Position numbers and translations under genes: made by a program. A stretch of DNA of 64,000 nucleotides from the NCBI RefSeq assembly GCF_032362555.1, contig NC_083513.1, positions 1,178,001 to 1,242,000 of the forward strand, written 5' to 3'. Shown here one piece after another: positions 10,271 through 20,700 of this stretch (position 1 is its first letter; every line of letters begins with the position of its first letter). This DNA is from Amyelois transitella. Its lineage: Eukaryota; Arthropoda; Insecta; Lepidoptera; Pyralidae. The notes beneath the pieces are model-generated. The model ran no database searches and was not told where the DNA came from. It saw only the letters and a list, made by a program, of their open reading frames with translations.

Positions 10271-10545
10271 TCTATACTAATATTATAAAGCTGAAGAGTT
10301 TGTTTGTTTGTTTGTTTGAACGCGCTTATCTCTGGAAATACTGGTTCAGATTGAAAAATTCTTTTTGTGTTGAATATACCATTTATGGAGGAAGGCTTAA
10401 GGCTATATTACATCACGCTGCAACTATTAGGGGCGAAGAAATAATAGAAAATGTGAAAAAAAACGCGGGAAATTATTCACCCTTGAGGGCTTCAATGATG
10501 CCCATAATAACTATTCCACGCGGACGAAGTCGCGGGCATAGCTAG
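10271..10545 (+). mobile_element. Helitron-like family B, complete copy
   Basis: TCTATACTAATATTATAAAG to GGGCATAGCTAG, flanked by A and T. The GTTT repeat near the start is expanded relative to the copy at 181. Confidence 0.8.
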
Positions 10546-10806
10546 TATATAATATATATGAGTGCCGTGTGTATGTATCTTTGACTTCCGCAAAGTAACA
10601 ACACAGACATACAGACAAACAGACAAGTCAATCAACTCAGATTATCTGATAGATAAATAAATGATATCTACTTACTTACTATATTTTCATTATAAAATAA
10701 TAAAATAAAACATAATTTTCCATGTTTACAAACTGAAAACTTTGTGATTCAGAAGCAGGTGATTTACACAATCATAATGTTAAGAAAATGAACTTTTAGT
10801 TCATTC

Positions 10807-10990
10807 TGACACGTCTCATATCCCTTGCGTATCTCTTTATAATGGAATTGAGATTCAAATAGAGACAGGTTGCTAGGCCATCGCTTAGAAGAAGAATCCC
10901 AAGTTTATTACCCTATCATTTAGTCGCCTTTTACGAAATCCATGAGTAAAAGATGGAGTGGTATAATGTATTGCCGGGAACCACACGGCA
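10807..10990 (-). repeat. Family C repeat, partial
   Basis: Starts ACACGTCTCATATCCCTTGC, lacks the palindrome segment and ends GCCGGGAACCACACGGCA. Confidence 0.7.
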
Positions 10991-12315
10991 CAGTGTTTTA
11001 GAAAATTTTTCTTTAAAACTTTATATATGATATTTCTCAATGAAAGAAAGCTTATGCAAATACAAAAAAAAAATATATACTCGTACAAAAAAATGTGGAA
11101 TAGAGAATTCTCTTTTCTTGAAGTCGGTTAAAAAAAATCTTCGATCAACTCCAAAACAGGAAAAAAAAATTTTCTTGAGATTATAAATAAAATTTCATCA
11201 AACATATTTTTCAGTCGTGAAAAACATATTATATACAACAACAATTATAATGTGATACCTACTAAGAAGTACCTCTATGTATAAGTTAGTACGTCTACTA
11301 ATACATAAAAAATGTTTGCAACATCCGAAAGGGTAAATATGAAGATCTGTTATACATAATATTTAAGACCTTGTTGTACTCATATTAAGCAAATAAAAGT
11401 TTGAATTTGAAAAGTTTGAATTTGAACATTTGATGATTTTTAAAATCAGTTAGATATTTTTTGCTGTAATTTTAAAACACCCTATTTTCAGACATGGGAT
11501 TAAATACTAGATTATCATTTCCTCCAAAATTTACATAAAAATTTACAACCAAATAAATATTAAATGTAATTTTTAAATATTTTTTACGATGCAATTATAG
11601 ATAGTAATACATTTAATAACACCATATAGATATTGACGCGTCAATAAATTTTAATCCATGATAATTTACTGTTAAATTTCACCATAAATTATTATTATCA
11701 TGAAATTTCAGACAAATCCAGTAAGAATTTATGATCTTTAAGGAAAAAGCCATGAAAAGATTTGATAGTTTACATAGCTATCAAATTTTAGATCATTTGA
11801 TTCAATAATTAATGCCTTTTAATTATTTTTTCGTAGGAAGAATTTCTTTCAATACATACCTACTATCACGTCAAGCAAAGCTAACAGTCTTGAAAAATCT
11901 AACCCCAGGAGGAAGAACTTGTCGACTGTACTTCAAGAAATAAACGTAAAAACTTTTCATTATTGGAATGAACAGTTTCGGCTGAACAGTGTCACTCATA
12001 AGCGCACTGTAGATTAAAAAAAAAGCTTCGAAATTCAGCGACTAACGGTAAAAAAACTACCACCGAATAAATAGTTATTTATCAAATTAGGCGTTTTGAT
12101 AATCACCGTAAACTAGAGTCGAGAAAAATACGCGTAAAAAACATATCCCTCATTTCGCTAGCTTGGTAAAAACAATTTAATATAAACACATCGGCGGGCT
12201 GAATAAAAATACGTCGGCTGTGCCCGTCGTGAGTATTAAAAACAACGTTTCAAAATGATTCCTTCGAGATTAAGGAAAAGATTTTTTATTTTTGTAACAC
12301 TTGTTTCATTTTTTT
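10991..12315. other. AT-rich spacer, no gene seen
   Basis: A GAATTTGAA tail-like stretch near 11395-11430 hints at a LINE end. There is no credible exon, RNA gene or terminal repeat in the rest. Confidence 0.5.
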
Positions 12316-12515
12316 AGCGCGCTTGTCTGTGACACGGAAGGTCACGGATTCAAATCCCGGCCCTGACTGGTATAGAAAACTTAGTCCGTTTGGCATGGAT
12401 CTTGGATTATTATCTATAAAGGTACAAATGTTTTTCTTATTATTAATTAAAGTAACGTTGAGTTAATCTCATGACAAGTAACTAACTAATTTTGAGGTTA
12501 ACTCAATCTAAAATT
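12316..12515 (+). repeat. tRNA-derived SINE, diverged
   Basis: GCGCTTGTCTGTGACACGG and GATTCAAATCCCGGCCCTGA are followed by a diverged body with TGGATCTTGGATTATTATCT and a TTAACTCAATC end. It lacks the first bases of the tRNA-like head. A second, reverse copy begins about 40 bases on. Confidence 0.65.
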
Positions 12516-12581
12516 AAATGGTAACTGATAGTATGTAGGTAGAAATTTTTTTTTAACGTGTACCTACATACAACATTATAC

Positions 12582-12772
12582 ACGGGACTCGTGTTACGAG
12601 ATACTAACTCTACGATACTATATTTAATAATAAATACTTATATAGATAAACAACCAAGACCCAAGCCAATCAGAGAAAGTTCGTTTCTCATCATGCCCTG
12701 GCCGGGATTCGAACCCGGGACCTCCTTTGACACAGACAAGCGCACTAACCGCTGCGCCACAGAGGCCGCGAA
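12582..12772 (-). repeat. tRNA-derived SINE, reverse copy
   Basis: Read on the minus strand: GCCTCTGTGGCGCAGCGG, box B GGGTTCGAATCCCGG, then the SINE body and GTAACACGAG. It has the extra A in the box A region that several copies lack. It is part of an inverted pair with the SINE at 12316. Confidence 0.75.
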
Positions 12773-12804
12773 TTTAAACTTTCGCGTTGCATCATACTAT
12801 TATT

Positions 12805-12959
12805 TTATAAATACTACACGCACGTAACGTACCTTTATTTTATCTCGGACGTTTCGAATCATGTTACAATGATGTCGGTCAGTGGCCACGGATCATTGTA
12901 ACATGATTCGAAACGTCCGAGGTAAAATAAAGGTACGTTACGTGCACGTTTTATTTATA
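12805..12959. repeat. Long inverted repeat (fold-back element)
   Basis: Two 68-base arms (12805-12872 and 12892-12959) are near-perfect reverse complements around a 19-base spacer. Arm landmarks are GTAACGTACCTTTATTTTA and GGACGTTTCGAATCATG. A single related arm is at about 28190-28262. The structure would fold into a stable hairpin as DNA or RNA. Confidence 0.85.
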
Positions 12960-13401
12960 AATAACTAGAGGCCGCCCGCGACTTCGTCCGCATGGAAACC
13001 CTATCAATCCCGCGGGAACTCTGGGATAAAAAGTAGCCTATGTGTTATTCTAGGTCTTCAGCTACCTACATACCAAATTTCATGGTAATCGGTTCAGTAG
13101 TTTTTGCGTGAAAGAGTAACAAACATCCATACATCCATACAAACTTTCGCCTTTATAATAGTAGGGTAAGAATGGGTATTACCGGTCGCTTAAGGAGAAA
13201 TAATCACAAATCAAATAATAATCAATATTCCTTTATTAATCTTATCGATAACAAAACTTTAGGTAATCTTCTAACTAAATCACATTAATTGAGATCAATA
13301 ACTGAAACAATTTTGGCATAATTAGTCTTAAAAAAAAAACTACTTTGACTGGTATTCGACACCACGGAGGGTAAAACCAGTCAGTCGGTTGATAATACCG
13401 G

Positions 13402-13674
13402 TCAAGGTTTGTTATGGCATAAGTCACAGATATAACCCTCTGGAGAGTCACAACCAGAGCATTCAGCATGTGCCCAGAGGCCACACAGTACACATCTATA
13501 CCACAGCTCGTTATTTTGCCCATAATCATCGCAAATGATACATTTATTTTCATAATCATCATCAGCATCAGTGTCTTCATCTTCACGTAAGTCTGTCATT
13601 TCTATTTCCGAGTCCGATGTACTATCATTACGCTTGTTTTTGTCTTGAAGCACTCTTCTTTTAGCCTTTTTCAC
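13402..13674 (-). CDS. PHD-like zinc finger frame, probable C-terminal part of the pogo-like transposase
   Basis: About 90 codons open: a basic stretch, an acidic run (EDEDTDADDDYE), then paired cysteines CIIC, CVLC, HAEC and CDLC in the C4HC3 order of a PHD finger. It overlaps the transposase stop codon by a few bases in another frame and starts with GTG, not ATG, so it is unlikely to be an independent gene. Related transposases often end with such a finger. Either this copy has a one-base frameshift at about 13671, or translation shifts frame there at an A-rich run. Confidence 0.7.
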   Translation of the reverse strand: MKKAKRRVLQDKNKRNDSTSDSEIEMTDLREDEDTDADDDYENKCIICDDYGQNNELWYRCVLCGLWAHAECSGCDSPEGYICDLCHNKP

Positions 13675-15338
13675 TTCGATCGATTTTCCTTTTCTTTTAA
13701 TTGTCTTTTTTCAGGTTTTATTTTAAGTTTTTTCTCTTTTAAAATTTTTCTGTTTTCTTTCTCAATCAATGCTTGTTTGTTAGGAGTTCCTGTCAGGACT
13801 GATGCATGCTGCTTGCGAGATAGTATATTTTTTGTCTTTTCCATCGACTTACTTGGCAGTGGCAGAAGATCCCTAACTGTGATAGTATTACCACTTCCTG
13901 AGGTAGAAGGAATGGGGTTTGTATAAATATTGCTCGGCTGCTCAAATGCGGAAATTATTGGTGTATTATTTGTTGAGACTGGTTCAATTACATCAATAAG
14001 AGATGGTGATTTAGATAAAATGGTCTGAGAATGAGTTGGTGGGTCATGTGTTATTGATTCATCTAATATGATTTGGGCTTCTGGTGTCTTGTTATCCCGG
14101 TCTCTTACTTCTTCTGTCGAAACTACAACTTCGTTACTATTTAAAATTTCAGCAGCCACAAAATCTTCGTCTGTAAATACGTCGGGGTTTAAAGGATATA
14201 TTCCTGTAGCAGCAAAACCTGCTTCAGCTTTTGGAATGGTTGCTATTTTTTGAAAAGCTTTTCTGAACAGTGAAGCGAGATCATTTTGTGTTATCTTTTT
14301 TCCCAATTGATTCTTTATAAAAAGATTACATTCTTGTTTATAGGCTGCTTTCAATGGACCATAGACGGAAACATCTAGGGGTTGTATTCTATGCGAGCCA
14401 TGTGGTGGTAATGATAACATCACTATGTTGTTGCCTTTGCAAAATTCATAAGCTCTCAAAGAAATGTGGCTTGCATGGTTGTCCAGGACCAGCAATATGG
14501 GCTCGTTTTCTGAAGGCTTGGTGAATTCTGCAAAATGCTTAAGCCAATCTACAAAGAGATCTTCATTAATCCAGCCATTTTTCGAGCACCGATAGACTGC
14601 CCCTCGAGGGCCGTCTGTTTCTAAAGCAGATGAATGTCTCTGTCGTGGATAAATTAGCATTGGTGGGACGTAGACTCCGGTAGCATTTACAGCACACACA
14701 GCTGTCACAGTCTTTCCTCTCTCTCCGCTAGTAATAGAACCTACACGTTTCTGTCCTTTCTCTGCCACAATTTTTCCGGGGTCTTGCACTGCGGAAATCC
14801 CAGTTTCGTCTACGTTCCATATGTTTCTTGGCAGAAACTTGTATTTATCCATTAGCTCTGTAAGAAGTTTGAAAAACATACCAACTTCGTTTTTGTTAAA
14901 AGCAGTTGCTCTATTCAGACTCATACCTTGAGCTTTCCTGATAGATAAGTGATTTCTTTTTATAAATCCTTTGAGCCAATCCTTGCCAGCAAGTTCAAAA
15001 GTGTCATTAAAATTATGCTTAATGTTATTTTTTACAGCATATTCGTATGCCATTTTCCTAATTTGAAGCGAAGTGCACCCGTAAAATATTTTACCAAGGA
15101 ACTTAACCTGCGTAGCCATTTCGTTTTCTTGCTCCCTCGTGAAGACAGTGTTTCGTCCCAGTTGTGGTTTATTACTGTTCTTGTTCTTTATCCTTTCTTG
15201 AAGCGTAGAAAACGGTACACCACAAGATCGCGCTGCTTCTCGAATAGGTTTTCCATCCGCCACCAGGTTGAACCCTCTGCGTAGTTGATCTTGGCTCCAT
15301 GACGCCTTTGAAACTGGTTGGCTTCTTCTTTTAGGCAT
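13671..15338 (-). CDS. Pogo/jerky-like transposase (DDE_1 superfamily)
   Basis: Uninterrupted 555-residue frame. Residues about 10-52 form a pipsqueak/CENP-B-type helix-turn-helix (KPIREAARSCGVPFSTLQER). Residues 60-140 look like a second DNA-binding domain (CENPB-N type, with WLKGFIKRNH). The catalytic acidic residues are D177 in NVDETG, D286 in LVLDNHASH and D322 in QPLDVSVYGPLK, giving D-x35-D for the last pair. The C-terminal third is low in conserved motifs and lysine-rich. The enzyme would cut and paste the element at TA sites. The ATG at 15338 gives the usual start just before the helix-turn-helix. Confidence 0.93.
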   Translation of the reverse strand: MPKRRSQPVSKASWSQDQLRRGFNLVADGKPIREAARSCGVPFSTLQERIKNKNSNKPQLGRNTVFTREQENEMATQVKFLGKIFYGCTSLQIRKMAYEYAVKNNIKHNFNDTFELAGKDWLKGFIKRNHLSIRKAQGMSLNRATAFNKNEVGMFFKLLTELMDKYKFLPRNIWNVDETGISAVQDPGKIVAEKGQKRVGSITSGERGKTVTAVCAVNATGVYVPPMLIYPRQRHSSALETDGPRGAVYRCSKNGWINEDLFVDWLKHFAEFTKPSENEPILLVLDNHASHISLRAYEFCKGNNIVMLSLPPHGSHRIQPLDVSVYGPLKAAYKQECNLFIKNQLGKKITQNDLASLFRKAFQKIATIPKAEAGFAATGIYPLNPDVFTDEDFVAAEILNSNEVVVSTEEVRDRDNKTPEAQIILDESITHDPPTHSQTILSKSPSLIDVIEPVSTNNTPIISAFEQPSNIYTNPIPSTSGSGNTITVRDLLPLPSKSMEKTKNILSRKQHASVLTGTPNKQALIEKENRKILKEKKLKIKPEKRQLKEKENRSK

Positions 15339-15635
15339 TCTTTAATAATAAACAAACATAAATAACAATATTTTTTACTTATTTTACATGCGGGTAATAC
15401 CGGTCAGCGCGACCGGCATTGCCCGACTAGAAACATTTCCGTAAATAAAATTCTAGGTTAAAAACTCGTCGAGATTAGTTCAAAAAAGAATATTACTTTG
15501 AATGCTTAGCATTTATGCTACAATAATCACCAGTAACAATGTTAGAAATGTGAAACAATAAGTACTCACCTCTTATTGTTTTAACCCGAAAAATTACTTC
15601 AACTGGGCGCGAAAACAAGTGACGTGCGTTCATTG

Positions 15636-15646
15636 CAAATGGCGGC
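15636..15646 (-). promoter_or_regulatory. YY1/Pho-like motif in the pogo element 5' region
   Basis: The plus strand reads CAAATGGCGGC, so the minus strand carries GCCGCCATTTG, close to the YY1/Pho consensus. It lies about 300 bases upstream of the transposase ATG inside the element. Motif match only. Confidence 0.35.
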
Positions 15647-16556
15647 TTGGAATGAAGAGGGGGCCGGGGCGTTCGCGCTCGGCTACATCATGCGACGCGC
15701 TGTGTATGTGTGCGTGTGCGGAACGTAGTAGTATGGGAGATTTTGCGATGACCGGTAATACCTTCTGACCGGTATTACCCGGTTCTACCCTAGTAGGATA
15801 GTACGTATGTAGGTTTTGCTGACTTGCGACCTATTTTGAGACTACGTTACATTATGTAACTTGATAACTTACTTACTTACTCTTTGCACTTAAAAATAAA
15901 TTAAAAAAGTCAATTTACATCCTCAACTCCGCTTTTACTCCCGATGTAAGAGCGGAGCTGAGGATTTAAAGCCTCAGTTTTCCTTTTTTAAATATAGACC
16001 GAATTGTCATACCCATTTTTATTGATCATAATTTATTTATAAAAAAAAAAACAAATATTAACCAAACAATGACAAATAATGAGCCAAATTGAAAACAGAC
16101 AGACAGGCGTGTCAAATTATATGTACCTCGTAGGCTACACCCAACGTAAAAATAAAATAAGAGTTCGACTTAAAAACCATTTATTGTAAACCCGAACCGA
16201 TTACAATGCTTTAAAGGGATTATAAGAATCGCAAAAAATTAAAAAAAAAATTTTTGGAGATCTGCAGTAAAAAAGGCCAGGCAAGTTTGCCTTTAAGATT
16301 GATGAATATGTGTGAAGCAAAAAAACATTTGAAAAAGACGTAGTAATAGAGTTGTGATGATCAGAAGACCATCGTTTTGTGTAAAAAATCGTCTCCCTCT
16401 CATCGTCTCTCAACTAGCCGTTCACTGTACTTTCCATCATGAACTGCTGTCTAAATTTTATCATGGCAGCATGTGTGCTAGAGACGACATAATACTTCCT
16501 TCTCGTTCACTCTTATACATATGCACACATACAACAGCTAGGTCTAGTAATACTAG

Positions 16557-16814
16557 GTGCCGTGTGGTTCCCGGCACCAATAAGAAAGAATAGGACCACT
16601 CCATCTCATTCCCATGGATGTCGTAAAAGGCGACTAAGGGATAGGCTTATAAACTTGGGATTCTTCTTTTAGGCGATGGGCTAGCAACCCGTCACTATTT
16701 AAATCTCAATTCTATCATTAAGCCAAACAGCTGAACGTGGCCTATCAGTCTTTTCAAGACTGTTGGCTCTGTCTACCCCGTAAGGGATAAAGACGTGATC
16801 ATATGTATGTATGT
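16557..16814 (+). repeat. Family C repeat, near full length
   Basis: GTGCCGTGTGGTTCCCGGCA head, CAGTCTTTTCAAGACTG palindrome and ATATGTATGTATG tail are all intact. Confidence 0.88.
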
Positions 16815-17586
16815 AGGTCTAGTAATAAAATAGACAGGATTAATCCCATATCCTTTGCAATAGTTGACTAGCTGTCTGCCCAGTGTGATTTTATTAGTAA
16901 ATTAGTTGACCTGCGCACCACGCGCCTTGTAAAGTTCTTACGTGACACACGGACCTATAAAACGTGCAATACAATTTCAATTTATTTTTAAATACAGGTA
17001 AGTTTATCAAGGTAGGAAGAGTATTATAACAAAAGTGTTATCAAAACAGAAGAAATACATTAACTACTCATATCCTTATTTCTTGTATCGATCTAAAATG
17101 AGTACGTTTCATAAATGGACAGAGATATCTAATAAATTTATTTATACAAAGGTATTAGCTAAATTTTTTACAGGAATTTTGTCAGAAGTGGAGCCATAAA
17201 AAGATTTTTTGTATCCCCTCAAATCGCAATTTGCTCTTTATGGGGAAATATATCCTTATCTTCGATGGGATCTTTAAGTTTATATTTCTTCATGTATATA
17301 CACATTTTAAACTATCACCTAAATACTTAAGACTACTAAAGACAAGATTTATTTACCATTCTGACACATTCTCATTTTATTTTAAGTATATTAAATATTT
17401 AATTATGACCTACAAATGCTCTCTTCAAATACTAGCCATTTTTACATGCAGTATGTATCATGGCGGCTATTATCATTTGAACTGCGAGTATCAACCGTAG
17501 TCTGCAGAATACACCGACACCGGTGCGGTGCACTGCAAACATAAATTTAAAAAAAGAACTTATTATTTTTTTTTGACGAAAACATG

Positions 17587-17622
17587 TATATAAAGTTGAC
17601 AGTTCTAGGTCCATAATTAGTT
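17587..17622 (+). promoter_or_regulatory. Predicted core promoter of CA1
   Basis: A TATATAAAG box at 17587-17595 is followed about 30 bases on by TTAGTTGTAG, an acceptable initiator. A start near 17617-17622 would give a 5' leader of about 135-140 bases to the ATG at 17756. Spacing fits a TATA promoter; no experimental support. Confidence 0.5.
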
Positions 17623-17755
17623 GTAGTGAGTGTGTGCATTGGTGCGGATACATTAAAAAAAAATAGTACAGATAATTAAAATAGCAATTTAAAAAATACT
17701 GTCGACCAGTTTTTGCTATTTTAAAATTATTAAAAGTAAAAATAATATATACAAA

Positions 17756-17795
17756 ATGATTGCGTCTACAGTTTTCATCTTGTCCTGTTTGTATG
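17756..17795 (+). CDS. CA1 exon 1 (signal peptide)
   Basis: ATG in ACAAAATGAT context, 13 codons plus one base, donor GTAAGT. It encodes the hydrophobic core of the signal peptide. The following intron is 11.7 kb and holds most of the repeats of this region. Confidence 0.85.
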
Positions 17796-20700
17796 GTAAG
17801 TACATTAATTTATAAAAAAAGTGTAAACGTTCATTACTTAATTCTATAAAAAGAACAGCCATTTTTCAATTAATCCTTATAAATTATTGTGATTACACAC
17901 ATTTAAATTTTTAATAAATATACATTTATAAATTATTGTGATAGACATTTAAATATTGTAATAAATATATGTAGTGTACATTTTTATATATTTATTAGTG
18001 CCTAATAGTATTATTTTAGATTAATGTATCAAATTCAGCATTTCTTAGCCATCGAGATAGTATAAAGTCCATTCTTCCTAGAAAATAAGATATGATAAAA
18101 CTATTCATTGTAAGCAACATAAATACATAAGTTTAAATAAAACCCCAAAATAAAAAAAAAACTCTTATTTTCTATATGAATTCTCATCAGGTAACTTTCT
18201 TATGAATTTTCATGAGATATTTACTATTCACTAAAGACCTCCCAATTGCACCTACGTAAATATTTCCAAAGTGATACATAATTTATAACATTTATTGATG
18301 TTCAAATTAAAAAAGACTTTATACTTTCTACATTGAAAAGGCCAACGATTACAACTTTTCTTCCAAGAAAGCCTTATAAGATTTTACAACTTGCGCGCGA
18401 AGTGAAGCAGATAGCATCCACTTCGTTTTTTCTACACTACCACACCGGCATTTTCTTACAAACATACATATAATCCCGTCTATATCCCTAGCGGGGTGGA
18501 GAGAGCCAACAGTATTGAAAACATTGATAGGCCGCGTTCAGCTGTTTGGCTTAATGATAGAATTGAGATTCAAATAGTCGCGGGTCGCTAGACCATCGCC
18601 TAAAAGAAGAATCCCAAGTTTATAAGTCTATCCCTTAGTCACCTTGGAGACAGATGGAGTGATCCCATTCTATTCACTTTTAAAATGCCGGAAACCACAC
18701 GGCACTAAATAATGACTGTAATTAAAACTTCTTAATCCATATCCACATACATGAGACAGTCTGTCTTTAAGCTTTCGCGAATAAAGTCGTGGGTCTAAAA
18801 ATCATTATCATGTAACAATCGTAAATCATTATTGCGAATTTGACTAAATAAGCGATAGTAGGCGTAATGATGTGTGCACATTGCAAAATTACTTAACAAA
18901 ATTCGATTACGCAAAAATATTAACCATTTAAGAATGATTTTAGAACAAGCAAATTGAGAAACATTGGCAAAAATTAATAAAGAATTAAAGAGACATCATT
19001 AACGATCAAATTGAGAATGATGTTAGTTTAAAATCTGGTTTATACAGGGTGTATTTTTTTCGTTAAGGAATTTTTTCACGGCAAGTTTAGACGATAAAAC
19101 TGAGTAGGTTTCCATAAAAACAAAAGAACAAAAGGTGATAAAAAAATTACTGTATTTATGCGTATTTTTATGTATAGATATATATTCAGTGTGCATTTTA
19201 TAATGTTTAAACATTTATTTATCTCGCTCTGCGCCAACGCCAATATATACATATATACAATTTCATTTGACATTGACTACTTTCATCTTATGTTATGTTG
19301 TTTTGTGACATCTCGTTAATTTATGTACGGTTGTAGTATTTTTGTATCGTTGTTATTAAAGAGTGACTGACAATGCGGCAGCAACTCGTGTAAAATTTCT
19401 CGTTTTTAGAGATCCGTATTGAAAACCAAAAGTTCGTTTTTTAATAAGATATGATGCAATATCTAAATAACTTAAATATAACAAACTTAAACTTCTTATA
19501 AAAATATAAAAAAAATATTAATACAAACTTAAATTAAATTTATAAATTGTACAGTTTCTTAGTATCAACCTGCTGGAGTATGCCCAGAAGGCTGGCAACT
19601 GGATTCTCTTAACTTGATAACTTCCAACCCTCCGATCATGAAATAATCATAATCATTTTTTGTATCATAAACACATATAATAAATCACGTCTGTATCCTT
19701 TACATGAACAAAGCCAATAATTATATTCACAAGAATTTAATTTAGATTCGGAGATGCTTTTCCCCTATTATATAATCTCGAGTGTAACAAATTATATTTT
19801 TTTAATTACAAATTACAAAAATAAAACAGAAAAAAAAACAAAAACATATTTATCTGTTATCTAAAGCTCTTCTATAAATTTTTTTATTTATCTTTTTTTG
19901 TAAATGAAACAACAATAAAACTTTTACAAAAAAAAATAGGTAAGTATAAGTTAGTAATAAAAATAACCAAAAACGAAAGTTATTTCAAACATTTATAATG
20001 AACAAATAAATTACACATATCATTTATTTCATATAGTTAAATACAATCAATATTTTAATGACCTACATTTGCCAATATGAATATTTTCCTACGGAATTCT
20101 CAATGGTGAAACCCGACTCGCGCTTGGCACATTTCAACTGTTGCCAGCCGCCAGCTTCCTATTGTAGTACTCCGTTTGTTAACAAGTTAACGTATCGGTA
20201 GTTAATTATACTCATTGTAGAACGTAATCTATACAAATACAATGTATATGTACTGCCTACGTCAAGTGATTATAACGGCCGGTTTGATATTTAACTGAAC
20301 ATACATACATATGGTCACGTCTATATCCCCTGCGGGGTAGAGAGAGCCAAAAGTCTTGAAAAGACTGAATGGCCACGTTCAGCTATTTGGCTTAACGATA
20401 GAATTGAGATTCAACTAGTGACAGGTTGCTAGCCCATCGCCTAAAAAAGAATCCCAAGTTTGTAAGCCTATCCCTTAGTCGCCTTTTACGACATCCATGG
20501 GAAAGAGATAGAGTGGTCCTATTATTTTTGTATTGGTGCCGGGAACCACACGGCACTAAAAAAACACTTTTAAAACTAAAATAAAGATATCTTTTCACTT
20601 CACAGCACAATTGATGTAGGTATAATAGCACAAACCTTAAATCTAGTTGTAAGTAATTTTGAAATTGATAAGTTCTAAGGTTATATTATAATAATGACTA

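Larger units (their letters stand above)
13164..15790 (-). mobile_element. Complete pogo-like (IS630/Tc1/pogo) DNA transposon, 2627 bp
   Basis: Imperfect terminal inverted repeats: the left end is GGGTAAGAATGGGTATTACC and the right end, reverse complemented, is GGGTAGAACCGGGTAATACC. TA dinucleotides flank both ends (13162-13163 and 15791-15792). ACCGGTC-type motifs recur close inside both ends and may bind the transposase. It encodes a DDD transposase of 555 codons and a downstream PHD-finger frame. Confidence 0.92.
12965..15798 (-). mobile_element. Helitron-like family A copy split by a pogo-like element
   Basis: The left part, 12965-13163, runs from CTAGAGGCCGCCCGCGAC to CTTTATAATAGTA; the right part resumes at 15791 with TAGTAGGA. 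Removing the insert and one TA restores the ATAATAGTAGTAGGA end seen at 9895-9909, which proves the insertion order. Confidence 0.9.

Noticed and set aside
13645..15284. Plus-strand open frames opposite the pogo-like transposase
   Set aside because: They mirror the real minus-strand frame and contain no family motifs.
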